Program-made: the position numbers and the translations under genes
Source: CAZSDP01 sp964605665
Lineage (GTDB): Bacteria; Planctomycetota; UBA8108; UBA1146
DNA: 64,000 nucleotides
Assembly (NCBI GenBank): GCA_964605665.1
Contig: CAZSDP010000015.1
Span: 49,181-113,180 of the forward strand
Direction: 5' to 3'
Shown here: positions 18,226-26,609 of the stretch, piece after piece
How the letters are laid out: the number at the start of each line of letters is the position of its first letter
Position numbering within the stretch: the stretch's first letter is position 1
Notes under the pieces: generated by a model
What the model was told of the DNA's origin: nothing
What the model saw: the letters and a program-made list of their open reading frames with translations, nothing else
The model's database searches: none

Positions 18226-19479
18226 ATGATTCCGTTCAGCAAGACTCGCTTGGTAGCCAGTTGCAACTGCGTGCTCCTACTAATTCTCGTCAGCTGTGGT
18301 GGCGGAGGTGGCGGTTCAGATGCATCCTCGAGCACCAGTCGTTATCTCGACTACAGCAAATTCCGGGAATACATGCAGCCCCCAGTCGCGGGCGATCCTG
18401 GCGATCTGCGACCGGTCCTCAGTGAATCGGGAAGCGGATTCGATTCTGACGAAGTCGATGGACCGTCTGTCGTGGACCATCCATCTCGTCCGAATGGAGA
18501 CCGCTGGATGATGTGGTACGAAGCAACCGATGCCGCAGGAGTGATCTCGATCGGACTCGTCACGTCGGACGAGGACGACTTTGCTGTCCTCACCATCGAT
18601 CGAGCTCAAGCGGTCCATCCTTCCGACGATCCAGGTCTCGGCGCATTTGATGTCGGTGCCACCGATCCCACGGTAGTCCTCGATCGACGATCGACGACTC
18701 CTGCTTCTGAGCGCTATAAGATGTGGTTTGAGGGGCGAAGCGGTGCCGGAGGATCGGTAAGCCAAATCGTCTATTGCGACTCTGCTGACGGCATCACTTG
18801 GAACAACTTCACCGTCTGTACCGGCCTCACCCCAGGTGTCGATGTTTCCTACGGTGATCGAGTTCAAGATCCCGCGGTGGTCCTCGATCAAGACAGCGGT
18901 GGAGACCTCTATCGCATGTGGTTCGAGGCTGTCGATGAGGGCGGTGACGGAAGTGGACAGATTTTCTATGCAGATTCGGCAGATCGTATCTCCTGGATCG
19001 TCCGAGATGCTGTAGGAGGTGTCGCGATCGGGGCTGGACCAGTGATCACCCCCGGTTTCGGCGGAGTCTTTTCGGCATTCACCGTCGGAGCTCCCAGCGT
19101 TTTCCTCGTCGAGGATGCCATCGACAACAACGTCGCCTTTCACCTCTGGTACACGGGAGGTGACGTCCCCACAAGCCAAGGAACCGAAGACAAGATCGGC
19201 TACGCCACCAGCGCCGATGGCCTCAGCTGGATTCAAGAAGCGAGCCTCACTCCAGACTTCCTCCCTGTCCTGAAGCCGACGAGTGACTCAATCCCCGATC
19301 CAAATACCGGCCTCTTCGAGTGGGATTCCGGTGACGTGCGCCAACCGAGTGCTTGGATCGACGTCGATCTGATGCCAACGGAATCTGGAGCATTTCTGCT
19401 TTGGTATGCTGGAGATGTGGAGAATGGTGGCCCAAATAGCCCCAATCGCATCGGGCTAGCCAGGGGACGTAACCCTTAA
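18226..19479 (+). CDS. Lipoprotein with GH43/GH32-like five-bladed beta-propeller
   Basis: A 417-residue lipoprotein. The start at 18226 has AGGA eight bases upstream and gives a signal peptide with lipobox LVSC followed by a Gly-rich linker; the longer frame from 18106 puts 40 residues before it. The body repeats the blade pattern D..VV.D......YKMWFEG......I.Y..S.DG..W: DRWMMWYEA, RYKMWFEGRSG, LYRMWFEAVDEG, FHLWYTGGD, FLLWYAGDVE. This is typical of five-bladed propellers of the arabinanase/fructosidase superfamily. I cannot place the three catalytic acids with confidence, so glycan binding rather than hydrolysis is possible. It precedes the beta-helix lipoprotein/sensor-kinase genes on the same strand, with a 181-base gap. 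Confidence 0.8.
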   Translation: MIPFSKTRLVASCNCVLLLILVSCGGGGGGSDASSSTSRYLDYSKFREYMQPPVAGDPGDLRPVLSESGSGFDSDEVDGPSVVDHPSRPNGDRWMMWYEATDAAGVISIGLVTSDEDDFAVLTIDRAQAVHPSDDPGLGAFDVGATDPTVVLDRRSTTPASERYKMWFEGRSGAGGSVSQIVYCDSADGITWNNFTVCTGLTPGVDVSYGDRVQDPAVVLDQDSGGDLYRMWFEAVDEGGDGSGQIFYADSADRISWIVRDAVGGVAIGAGPVITPGFGGVFSAFTVGAPSVFLVEDAIDNNVAFHLWYTGGDVPTSQGTEDKIGYATSADGLSWIQEASLTPDFLPVLKPTSDSIPDPNTGLFEWDSGDVRQPSAWIDVDLMPTESGAFLLWYAGDVENGGPNSPNRIGLARGRNP

Positions 19480-19648
19480 TGACAGGGGAACCTCAAGATA
19501 CCGGACCCGAATTGCCGAAATGGAGACAGGATGACTCTTCAATACTCCCATCCCGGGACTGAATAAGGAGGGGTCGCGGCTCTTCCCCGGTATTCCTGGA
19601 CACAGGGATCGAAGCAGCTTGGCAGTGTGGGCAACATGGGCCACTTGG

Positions 19649-19653
19649 GAGGA
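19649..19653 (+). promoter_or_regulatory. Shine-Dalgarno suggesting a TTG start at 19661
   Basis: GGAGG (within GGGAGGAAG) lies seven bases before TTG 19661. No good ribosome site precedes the other in-frame candidates at 19619 or nearer the lipobox. Confidence 0.5.
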
Positions 19654-19660
19654 AGTTTCA

Positions 19661-22606
19661 TTGCGCGGTCGGACCTCCGCACATACGACTTCGTCTAGCA
19701 GCGGTATCGGAAGCTTGCGCTTCGATTCCTCTGCCGCCACTCCATTCGGAGTGTTGAGATACCCATCCATCGTTTCAATTCTCTTGATGGTGACTCTCAC
19801 TCAGTTCGGCTGTCAGCCAGCACCGACCGATCCTACCGAACTAGAGGAGAAGGTCGCGCACTTCGACCAGACTCCCCCACCTAAGGACCCTGGAGTCCGG
19901 CCTCGAACTCTTCCGCTGGGACTCCCCACCGACGATCCACCTCGATTCCTCGGGATTGCCCAGCTGATCGCTGCCGATCGATCTCTCTACATTTCGTGGG
20001 TACCAGCAATCGACCACAAAACCCCCACTCCGCAGATTCGCTACCGAGTCTATTTGAGTGAGGAGCGTCAAGACGAGGAGAAGTTCGCGCGGCCACCGGC
20101 ATTGGAGACGGAACCTGGACAAACTCGCGTCCACTTAAAGGACCTCACCAATGGAACCCCTCTCTACGTCGTTGTGAGGGCGGTAGACGAAGGCAACGAT
20201 GGAATTCCAGGAAATGCGGACGACTTCGAGGATGACAATGAGCTCGAGTGGTCAGCGATCCCAAATCCGGTTCTCTATGTGCAATCAGGAATCGTTGAAC
20301 CGGGTGATGGAACTCGACCGGAATCTCCGCTGCCCGATCTTCACTCTGCAATCTCCGCCGCGATCCCAATGGAGAGTGGCGCGAACATCTACCTGAGCGC
20401 CGGAGACTACCAAGAGTCCGCTCTACTGTTGCTCTTCGAAGGAATGATGGTTTTCGGGGGATTTGAACGGGGGTTTCCAAACCCATTTTCCTTCCCACGT
20501 CAGCACCGCACACGATTTATCTCTGAGGTCCAGGAAGATGTGATCACGCTCGTCCCGGGACAGCGACTCTGTGGAGTCGACGGGGTGGAATTCCATGGTC
20601 GAGACCTCGACCGTAACTCCGTGGGGTCTCGAAAAACAGCACGAGCGATCATTGCGGAAGACTGTGAGTTTCGGATTTCAAATTGCGAGATCCACGGATT
20701 TGGTGACAAGGGAATCAAACTACGCAGCGAGATGAAACTGGATGCGGTCACGGTCGGTGAAATCTCCCGCTGTTGGATCTACGACAACACCAATTCGGGT
20801 ATCGATATGGAAGGTATCTTCGATGTCTCGATCGTCGGCTGTGCGATCTATCAAAACGAAAGTGGCCATGGCATCGAGCTCGGTGAACTCACCGCGACTG
20901 CTCGTGAAAAATCTCGTATCGTCGTCGAGGGTTGTCGGATCTACCAAAATCTCAATGGCGGCATCAAGATCAAGGCCATCGCTCTTCCCGATGGAATGAG
21001 CGAAGACTCCCGCATTCGCATCAAGATCCGCTCCTGTGAGATCGTGGACAACTTCGACACAGGAATTCTTGTCGATGTTGCTTACGCAGATGCCATCGGA
21101 ATCGACATGCGAGTCCGCATCGAGCAGTGCCGAATTCAAGGTAACAAGAAATCGGGAATCAGACTCGATGGCGATGCCAGGGGGCACTTCCAACTCACGC
21201 GAAACATGATCTTGGGAAACCGCGGCGAAGCCGGAATCTACCTCACCGGTGATTGCCCAGCAGCGCTGTATCAGATTCAATCGAGCGCCATCATCGCGAA
21301 TGAGAACCATGGAATCCTGCTCGAATCCTCCGGCCATGCTAGCTTGGATCACACCCACTTTGCTGCAAATGGAAAGATGGCATTCCACCGTGCTGGAGCA
21401 GCTTGGATTCGCGTCGAAGACTCACTGCTGAATGAAAATGGAGCCGTCGCGACGGCCGATCTGATCGATCACTGCGTGGTCTCCGACGAACGCCAACTTC
21501 TCGCGTCCTCCGGTACAGTTGCCCCCTCAGCAACCATTGGGTTTCCGTGGGGACTCCACCTTCCTGAGCAGACCCTCCGCCTCGATGCAGAAGATCTGCA
21601 GCAGGGGTGGCAGAAGCTCGAACCGGGTACCATCGTAGAATGGCTCGACGATGGCATCCCCCGTCAGGTGATCGAAAATGAGGGAGTTCGGGTTCTCGAT
21701 CCTCCGCTCCCAGTGAGTTCGCCCACAGGAGTTCCTGTCCTGTTCGTTTGGGGAATGCAGACGCAACCAGACGTCGTCGAGAACTACAGTCCCCCCATCG
21801 GCACGCCACTCCACGAAGCAGGAAACCCCACCGAGCAACAACTGGATGGAAGTGCTGCTCACATCGGTCCTATGGGTGCCTTCTTTGCGGGGCACCCCGG
21901 AATCGACCGCGGTGGCCCACCACCATCGCGCGGACTCGAGCTCAGTTGGGTTGATCCTCCCTCGGGAAGTTACATCCAAGAGCTCAATTGGAAACTCTTC
22001 TTCACTGGCGCAAAACTCGTCCCAGAGGAATTTCGAGTGCGCGTCTACCTCGACCGAGTGGAGCTCTCCAACATCAAGACTGAAATCGATGGTCGAGAAG
22101 TTCGCGTCTCTTCCGAGCTAAATGTCACCGCAGGACAAGAGGTCAGCCTCGTCATTCCACCATGGCCCGCAACGGCAGGAGGACGTCCCCAACCTCTCGA
22201 TCACTCCTTTGTCTACCGAGGTGCGTACCCGATCCTCGACGAACTCGATCGCCCCAGAGTGTCGGGGGTCCCAAGTACTGGAGAGATCATTTTTCCGGAA
22301 CTCCGCCCAGTCCGAATTCCTTTGCTGGTCTCCTCCTCCAGGGGTCTCCGACTGCAGCTCCAACCCCTCTTGCCCGTGGGGGGAGCCGGGTGGCACCTTC
22401 GAATCTTATCGAGAGACTCAGGCACTCCTGCCCTCGACTCCACTCAAGCACCAATTCAGTTGGTCGGAGCACCAGGTCTTCAGGGAAACCTGCAATGGCA
22501 AACTCCTCCATTCGAAGCGGGTACCGAATGGGACCTCGAAATCACCCCACCTGGAGGACCGTCATTTGACACTGACGGCGCTGCCCGACTCTTGGTGGTG
22601 GAGTGA
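19661..22606 (+). CDS. Right-handed beta-helix lipoprotein (paralogue of the 36772 gene)
   Basis: A lipoprotein of about 980 residues. TTG 19661 is preferred for its ribosome site, but it leaves an n-region of about 27 residues before the hydrophobic core and lipobox (SILLMVTLTQFGC), so the start is uncertain. After a FnIII-like module (LYISWVPAIDH, IRYRVYLSEE, LYVVVRAVDEG) comes a long parallel beta-helix: CEFRISNCEIHGFGDKGIKL, CWIYDNTNSGID, CRIYQNLNGGIKI, CRIQGNKKSGIRLDGDARG, MILGNRGEAGIYLTGD. The C-terminal 300 residues are beta-rich with Ig-like features. Architecture and several motifs match the lipoprotein at 36772. Its stop lies two bases before the sensor-kinase ATG, so it is probably cotranscribed. 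It may bind polysaccharide and feed the kinase (inference). Confidence 0.85.
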   Translation: MRGRTSAHTTSSSSGIGSLRFDSSAATPFGVLRYPSIVSILLMVTLTQFGCQPAPTDPTELEEKVAHFDQTPPPKDPGVRPRTLPLGLPTDDPPRFLGIAQLIAADRSLYISWVPAIDHKTPTPQIRYRVYLSEERQDEEKFARPPALETEPGQTRVHLKDLTNGTPLYVVVRAVDEGNDGIPGNADDFEDDNELEWSAIPNPVLYVQSGIVEPGDGTRPESPLPDLHSAISAAIPMESGANIYLSAGDYQESALLLLFEGMMVFGGFERGFPNPFSFPRQHRTRFISEVQEDVITLVPGQRLCGVDGVEFHGRDLDRNSVGSRKTARAIIAEDCEFRISNCEIHGFGDKGIKLRSEMKLDAVTVGEISRCWIYDNTNSGIDMEGIFDVSIVGCAIYQNESGHGIELGELTATAREKSRIVVEGCRIYQNLNGGIKIKAIALPDGMSEDSRIRIKIRSCEIVDNFDTGILVDVAYADAIGIDMRVRIEQCRIQGNKKSGIRLDGDARGHFQLTRNMILGNRGEAGIYLTGDCPAALYQIQSSAIIANENHGILLESSGHASLDHTHFAANGKMAFHRAGAAWIRVEDSLLNENGAVATADLIDHCVVSDERQLLASSGTVAPSATIGFPWGLHLPEQTLRLDAEDLQQGWQKLEPGTIVEWLDDGIPRQVIENEGVRVLDPPLPVSSPTGVPVLFVWGMQTQPDVVENYSPPIGTPLHEAGNPTEQQLDGSAAHIGPMGAFFAGHPGIDRGGPPPSRGLELSWVDPPSGSYIQELNWKLFFTGAKLVPEEFRVRVYLDRVELSNIKTEIDGREVRVSSELNVTAGQEVSLVIPPWPATAGGRPQPLDHSFVYRGAYPILDELDRPRVSGVPSTGEIIFPELRPVRIPLLVSSSRGLRLQLQPLLPVGGAGWHLRILSRDSGTPALDSTQAPIQLVGAPGLQGNLQWQTPPFEAGTEWDLEITPPGGPSFDTDGAARLLVVE

Positions 22607-22608
22607 CG

Positions 22609-24234
22609 ATGCGCGTTCGAACCAAGATTCGAATCTTGTTCCTCTTCGTGATCGGGATCGCCATCTCGACCTCAGCGATTTCCTTATGGTCAGTCATCGA
22701 GTTGAGGCGCTCACTGCATGCAACAAACGAGAGCGTCCAGACTCAGCTGGCGGTGGAACAGTTCCGGTCACAGCTACGTACCGAATTGACCAAGGACAAA
22801 ATTGAACGCGCGGTGTCGCGTGAAAGCGACGGAGAATTTGCGGAGTACAAGCGACTGCAGGAGGGTTGGTATCTAGAGCTCGATCAACTCGAAGAGCTCG
22901 TAATGGGCGATGCAGCGCTGGAAGACATCGTGCAGCGCATCCGGGGGATCATCAAAGGGATGTATCAGATCGTGGACTACGCGCGGCAGTACTCTAAACG
23001 CGGCTCCAGCGACTGGGACAGCGGTTACTTCTCCGAGAACTTCGTTCCAGGCCTCAACACGCAAGTCGATCGTGCCCTCGAGATTCAGGCAGACCGAGTC
23101 GCGGCTGCGACAGTCCAAGCGAATCGAAGTGAAACGAGGGTGGTCATCCTGGTGACGGTAACGACCATACTCCTCTTGATGGTCGCGACGCTCGGTCTCA
23201 CCTTGTTCAGAAGATGGCTCCTCGTACCAATTTTGACCCTCAGTGACGCCACACGAAACATCTCTGGTGGGGAGTACGAATCTGAGATTCCGATCGAGGG
23301 TAAAAACGAGTTCGCTCGGCTCGCTCGTGACATCGAGTCGATGGCTCAGAGCATCGCACACTTTCAGGAGCAGTTGGTCGAGAAAGAACGAATGGCGGCG
23401 GTCGGGGAAATGACTGCGTCGGTCGCTCATAATGTGAGAAATCCCCTGGCGAGTATTCGTGCTCTTTCGCAATCTTGCCAAAGAGATCCTCAACTGGCTC
23501 CGGAACTCAAGAGCGCCCTCGGAACTGTGATTGAGACTGTCGATCGGGCGGACCGTTGGCTCAAAGACCTTCTCACTGCTCTCAGACCAGTGAAGATCCA
23601 AAGCGACCAGGAGCAAATTGGGCAAATACTCGAGGACGTCGTCAAAGGCTCACGAGTCTTTTCGGAACGCAAAGGGGTCTCGTTAGAATTGGACCTCGAC
23701 GACACCCTACCTTCGCAAATTCCACTCGACCGGAGAAAGTTCGAGCAAGCGTTGATCGTGTTCATTTCCAATGCGGTCGAGGCGTCAGAAACCGATTCGA
23801 GTATAGAGATTCGAGCAAGACTCGTTTCTGCGGGAAGCACTCGTGTTTTGCTGGAGATCCAAGACTATGGCCACGGGATGGACACCGAGACCAAGAGTCG
23901 ACTTTTCACTCCTTACTTCACGACCAAGAAAAGCGGGATCGGGCTGGGACTTTGCCTCGCCCAGAAGATCATTTTCGGACATCGGGGTACCATTACTGTA
24001 GACTCCGAGCCCAATCTCGGATGCCGAATTTCCATTTGGCTCCCGACCGCGAATGCTCCGCAGGACCATTCCGTGCAGGACCATTCCGNNNNNNNNNNNN
24101 NNNNNNNNNNNNNNNNNNNNNNNNNNNNNNNNNNNNNNNNNNNNNNNNNNNNNNNNNNNNNNNNNNNNNNNNNNNNNNNNNNNNNNNNGCAGGACCATTC
24201 CGCGCAGGACCATTCCGCGCAGGACCATTCATAG
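22609..24234 (+). CDS. Membrane sensor histidine kinase, NtrB-like, interrupted by an assembly gap
   Basis: About 540 residues, exact length unknown because of the N run. Membrane helix 1 (ILFLFVIGIAISTSAIS), an extracytoplasmic region of about 150 residues, helix 2 (VVILVTVTTILLLMVATLGL), then HAMP, H-box VAHNVRNPLAS with His274, N-box FISNAVEAS, and G-boxes DYGHGMD and GIGLGLCLA. It autophosphorylates and should pass phosphate to Asp52 of the NtrC-type regulator 15 bases downstream. The start is ATG 22609 with GGAG five bases upstream; a GTG at 22603 is the alternative. The C terminus runs into repeats of the pentapeptide QDHSA/V encoded by a 15-bp tandem repeat, which is unusual for a kinase tail. 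Located directly after the beta-helix lipoprotein, which may be its sensory partner. Confidence 0.9.
   Translation: MRVRTKIRILFLFVIGIAISTSAISLWSVIELRRSLHATNESVQTQLAVEQFRSQLRTELTKDKIERAVSRESDGEFAEYKRLQEGWYLELDQLEELVMGDAALEDIVQRIRGIIKGMYQIVDYARQYSKRGSSDWDSGYFSENFVPGLNTQVDRALEIQADRVAAATVQANRSETRVVILVTVTTILLLMVATLGLTLFRRWLLVPILTLSDATRNISGGEYESEIPIEGKNEFARLARDIESMAQSIAHFQEQLVEKERMAAVGEMTASVAHNVRNPLASIRALSQSCQRDPQLAPELKSALGTVIETVDRADRWLKDLLTALRPVKIQSDQEQIGQILEDVVKGSRVFSERKGVSLELDLDDTLPSQIPLDRRKFEQALIVFISNAVEASETDSSIEIRARLVSAGSTRVLLEIQDYGHGMDTETKSRLFTPYFTTKKSGIGLGLCLAQKIIFGHRGTITVDSEPNLGCRISIWLPTANAPQDHSVQDHSXXXXXXXXXXXXXXXXXXXXXXXXXXXXXXXXXXQDHSAQDHSAQDHS
24061..24234 (+). repeat. 15-bp tandem repeat (minisatellite) in the kinase 3' end
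   Basis: Units CAGGACCATTCCGYG (24061-24075, 24076-24088 partial; 24190-24204, 24205-24219, last variant 24220-24234 ending in the stop TAG). The unit is a multiple of three and encodes QDHSA or QDHSV, so copy number can change without a frameshift. The copies flank the N run, so the true copy number is unknown. Confidence 0.9.
24089..24188. other. Assembly gap of 100 N
   Basis: Exactly 100 N. The distance between flanking repeat units (129 bases) is not a multiple of the 15-bp unit, so 100 is a placeholder length. The gap most likely reflects repeats that short reads could not span. Confidence 0.98.
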
Positions 24235-24249
24235 AAGGAGTACCAGGAT

Positions 24250-25644
24250 ATGGCACAGATCCTGATCCTCGACGATGAGCAACCTCTCCTTCAATCCCTT
24301 TCCCTCGAGTTAGGGAGAGAGGGGCATCAGTGCCTATTGGCGGAGACTGGGCGTGAAGCGTACGCCATTCTAGAAAAAAGCCCCCCTGACCTCGCCATCC
24401 TCGACGTCCAGCTTCCCGATGTGAGCGGGCTAGAGGTTCTCCGTCGTCTCCGTCGAGACTTGCCAGAGGTCCCGGTGTTGATCATCACCGCCTATGCCTC
24501 GGTCGACAGTGCAGTGGAAGCGATGAAAGAGGGGGCCATCGACTACCTGGAGAAGCCGCTCGACCTGGAAGAGCTGCAATTGGTGGTTGCCCGCGAACTG
24601 AAAAATGCTGGATTGAGACGTGAAGTCGAAGCCTTCAAGTGGAAGGGACGACGGCAGCGCGAAGAGATCAAGATCGTCGGGCGATCCCCGGCCCTCGAAC
24701 AGGTTCGCACTCTTGTCGATCAGCTCGCTAGCGTCCCCTTCGAGTCTGCCGCCGATCTGCCCACGGTGCTCATTCAAGGCGAAACGGGCACTGGCAAAGA
24801 CCTGCTCGCCCGGTACATCCACTATCGCAGCCCCCTCGCGGATCATCCCTTCGTCCAAGTCAATTGCTCCGGGCTTCCGAGAGACTTGATCGAAAGCGAA
24901 CTCTTCGGCCACGAAAAGGGCTCCTTCACCGGAGCGACCCAAAGAAAGCAAGGATTGTTCGAAGTCGCGAGCGGGGGCACGATCTTCCTCGACGAAATCG
25001 GAGACATGCCGCTCGAGATGCAAACCAAGCTCCTGAATGTTCTCGAGTCAAAACGCGCCCGACGTGTCGGCGGAACCCAAGAGCGCCCCGTCGACGTGCG
25101 GATCATCGCCGCGACCAACCGGAATCTCGAAGAGACGGTCGCCGCGAACGAGTTTCGGTCAGATCTCTATTACCGCCTCAAGGTGGTCAACATCGAACTT
25201 CCTCCCCTCAGGAACCGAACAGGGGACATCCCACTGCTGATCGAGTTCTTTCTCAGCGACTTCCGGAGAAAGTACCGCAAACCGAGTTTGCAACCGGGCG
25301 TCGAAATGCTCGATGAATTTGCACGATACTCCTGGCCTGGAAACATCCGCGAACTAAACCACACTCTCGAGCGTCTCGTTCTCGTCTCTGATGATGAGAT
25401 ACTGCGACCTGCCGGCCTCTCCCCCAGCAATTCGCCGGAGGCATCTGCGGGTGCAAACCAACCTGAAGAGCTTAAGTTCGATTTCGACCAGGGCGACTGT
25501 ACGCTTCAAGCAGTCGAAAAGCACTTGATCGAAGAAGCGCTTCGCCATGCTCATGGAAATGTCTCGGAGGTCGCTCGTCTACTCGGTCTCACGCGCGGGG
25601 CATTGCGGCACCGGATGGAGAAGTGGGGAATATCAGCTCCCTAG
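24250..25644 (+). CDS. NtrC-family response regulator (sigma-54 activator)
   Basis: 464 residues, full length for the family. Receiver domain 1-120 with phospho-acceptor Asp52 (AILDVQLPD) and KPLD lysine loop; AAA+ domain with Walker A GETGTGKD (from 177), sigma-54 contact loop GSFTGA (224-229, Ser in place of the usual Ala), Walker B IFLDE (Asp248-Glu249), and arginine-containing SDLYYRL. A C-terminal Fis-type helix-turn-helix follows (NVSEVARLLGLTRGALRHRM). Start ATG 24250 with AAGGAG nine bases upstream. It forms a pair with the kinase just upstream. As a bacterial enhancer-binding protein it should act with sigma-54 RNA polymerase. A -24/-12-like element lies 0.8 kb downstream, in front of the glycan operon. 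Confidence 0.95.
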   Translation: MAQILILDDEQPLLQSLSLELGREGHQCLLAETGREAYAILEKSPPDLAILDVQLPDVSGLEVLRRLRRDLPEVPVLIITAYASVDSAVEAMKEGAIDYLEKPLDLEELQLVVARELKNAGLRREVEAFKWKGRRQREEIKIVGRSPALEQVRTLVDQLASVPFESAADLPTVLIQGETGTGKDLLARYIHYRSPLADHPFVQVNCSGLPRDLIESELFGHEKGSFTGATQRKQGLFEVASGGTIFLDEIGDMPLEMQTKLLNVLESKRARRVGGTQERPVDVRIIAATNRNLEETVAANEFRSDLYYRLKVVNIELPPLRNRTGDIPLLIEFFLSDFRRKYRKPSLQPGVEMLDEFARYSWPGNIRELNHTLERLVLVSDDEILRPAGLSPSNSPEASAGANQPEELKFDFDQGDCTLQAVEKHLIEEALRHAHGNVSEVARLLGLTRGALRHRMEKWGISAP

Positions 25645-26037
25645 AATCGAGTCGGAGGTTGTGAGAAGAGCCCTCGCCACACGACCTCTCTCACCGATCC
25701 AAAACCTCAAATTTCCTGATCTGCCCTGGACACCGACCAAATATGGCCAACCTAGGCAATCTCCACATTCAACACGTGACTGATGACCGCAAATACTGGC
25801 GTAAAATTGTCAGGTGAGTCCCGAGCTGGTGGTTCGACGGCTAGATTTAGCCGAGCCGGCAGAGACGATCCCAATCAAAATCGGAGCTCACATCGAACAA
25901 TCAAACTCTTAAACCTCTAATTCAAAACGACTTACATGATCGATCGTTCGCTTTTTCCGTTTTTGGTCCGTGACTTGCTTCAGGTGGATCGTCGCCAATG
26001 AGAGGCGACCTAAAACTGACACACACCTCCATGGCAC

Positions 26038-26079
26038 GGGCGTTCGGGTCCCCCCCCGGACGCCCGGGCATTTTTTTTT
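26038..26079 (+). terminator. Rho-independent terminator downstream of the response regulator
   Basis: An 11-bp stem (arms 26038-26048 and 26055-26065, one G.U pair) with a six-base loop is followed within five bases by nine T residues (26071-26079). It lies 394 bases after the regulator stop and separates it from the glycan operon. Confidence 0.85.
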
Positions 26080-26157
26080 GTACTCCCCACCCCCCCAGAA
26101 CTGATGGACTCGATCCAACCATCCCAAGAGGGGCGACTTCCACCACCAACCTTGCCC

Positions 26158-26281
26158 AAAAGTAGCCAACCTGTCGTAGAAGACCGCTCAGCGAGATCGA
26201 CGCCTCTCCGAGAATGTTTGCGAACGGTGAAAAACCCGTCGGCTGAAAACAGCCAACCGGCCGGCCAAAAACAGCCAAACC
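26158..26281 (+). repeat. Three AAAANAGCCAACC direct repeats, candidate activator sites
   Basis: Copies AAAAGTAGCCAACC (26158-26171), GAAAACAGCCAACC (26245-26258) and AAAAACAGCCAAACC (26267-26281). The last two are 22 bases apart, about two helical turns. They lie about 160-280 bases upstream of the -24 element at 26440, a usual distance for NtrC-type enhancer sites. Binding by the adjacent regulator is inference. Confidence 0.45.
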
Positions 26282-26436
26282 ATCCGGGCGAGTGCGGTCT
26301 ACACTCACGCCAAATCGGCCACATTTAGCCCTCTTCGATTTCTTTGTCGGACTATCGTGATCAGGAAAGGGGATTTCAATCGCTGAGTAAGGCCTGGACG
26401 CGATTGGCTCATAGCAGCCAGAGTGACTTTTGACAG

Positions 26437-26454
26437 TTTGGCCCTCATCTTGCC
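26437..26454 (+). promoter_or_regulatory. Candidate sigma-54 (-24/-12) promoter of the glycan operon
   Basis: TTTGGCCCTCATCTTGCC has TGGC (26439-26442) and TTGC (26450-26453) with the required seven-base spacing, matching TGGCACG-N4-TTGC apart from two positions. Start of transcription would be near 26465, about 145 bases before the first gene. An eight-base core like this is expected only about twice by chance in the whole window on both strands. Confidence 0.5.
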
Positions 26455-26595
26455 TTTGTACCGTGGCTGAAGAGAGGTCTTTACCAAGAGGCCCGACTTC
26501 CTCTTTATTTTGACCGCAAAAACTTTGGAAATTGAGGTCCGCTGGGAGACCTGGTGGCCAATCGCGGCGACTCTCCCCTGCTGAGCCCCCGGACC

Positions 26596-26601
26596 GAGGA
26601 G
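26596..26601 (+). promoter_or_regulatory. Shine-Dalgarno suggesting a TTG start at 26610
   Basis: GAGGAG lies eight bases before TTG 26610. The next in-frame ATG (26815) sits in the first strand of the glycosyltransferase fold and lacks a ribosome site. Confidence 0.5.
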
Positions 26602-26609
26602 ACTGTGTC

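Larger units (their letters stand above)
25645..26609. other. 965-base intergenic region between the two-component system and the glycan operon
   Basis: No credible gene. The region contains a terminator (26038-26079), three AGCCAA-centred repeats (26158-26281) and a -24/-12-type promoter candidate (26437-26454), listed separately. Open frames across it on the minus strand are low-complexity and run into the first glycan gene, so I treat them as chance. Confidence 0.7.

Noticed and set aside
18316..19236. 306-codon minus-strand frame inside the propeller lipoprotein gene
   Set aside because: Antisense shadow of a gene with clear lipobox and blade repeats; its own product has no domain pattern.
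26032..26048. Second sigma-54-like site TGGCACGGGCGTTCG
   Set aside because: The -24 half is perfect but the -12 half reads TTCG, not TTGC, and the sequence forms the stem of the terminator.
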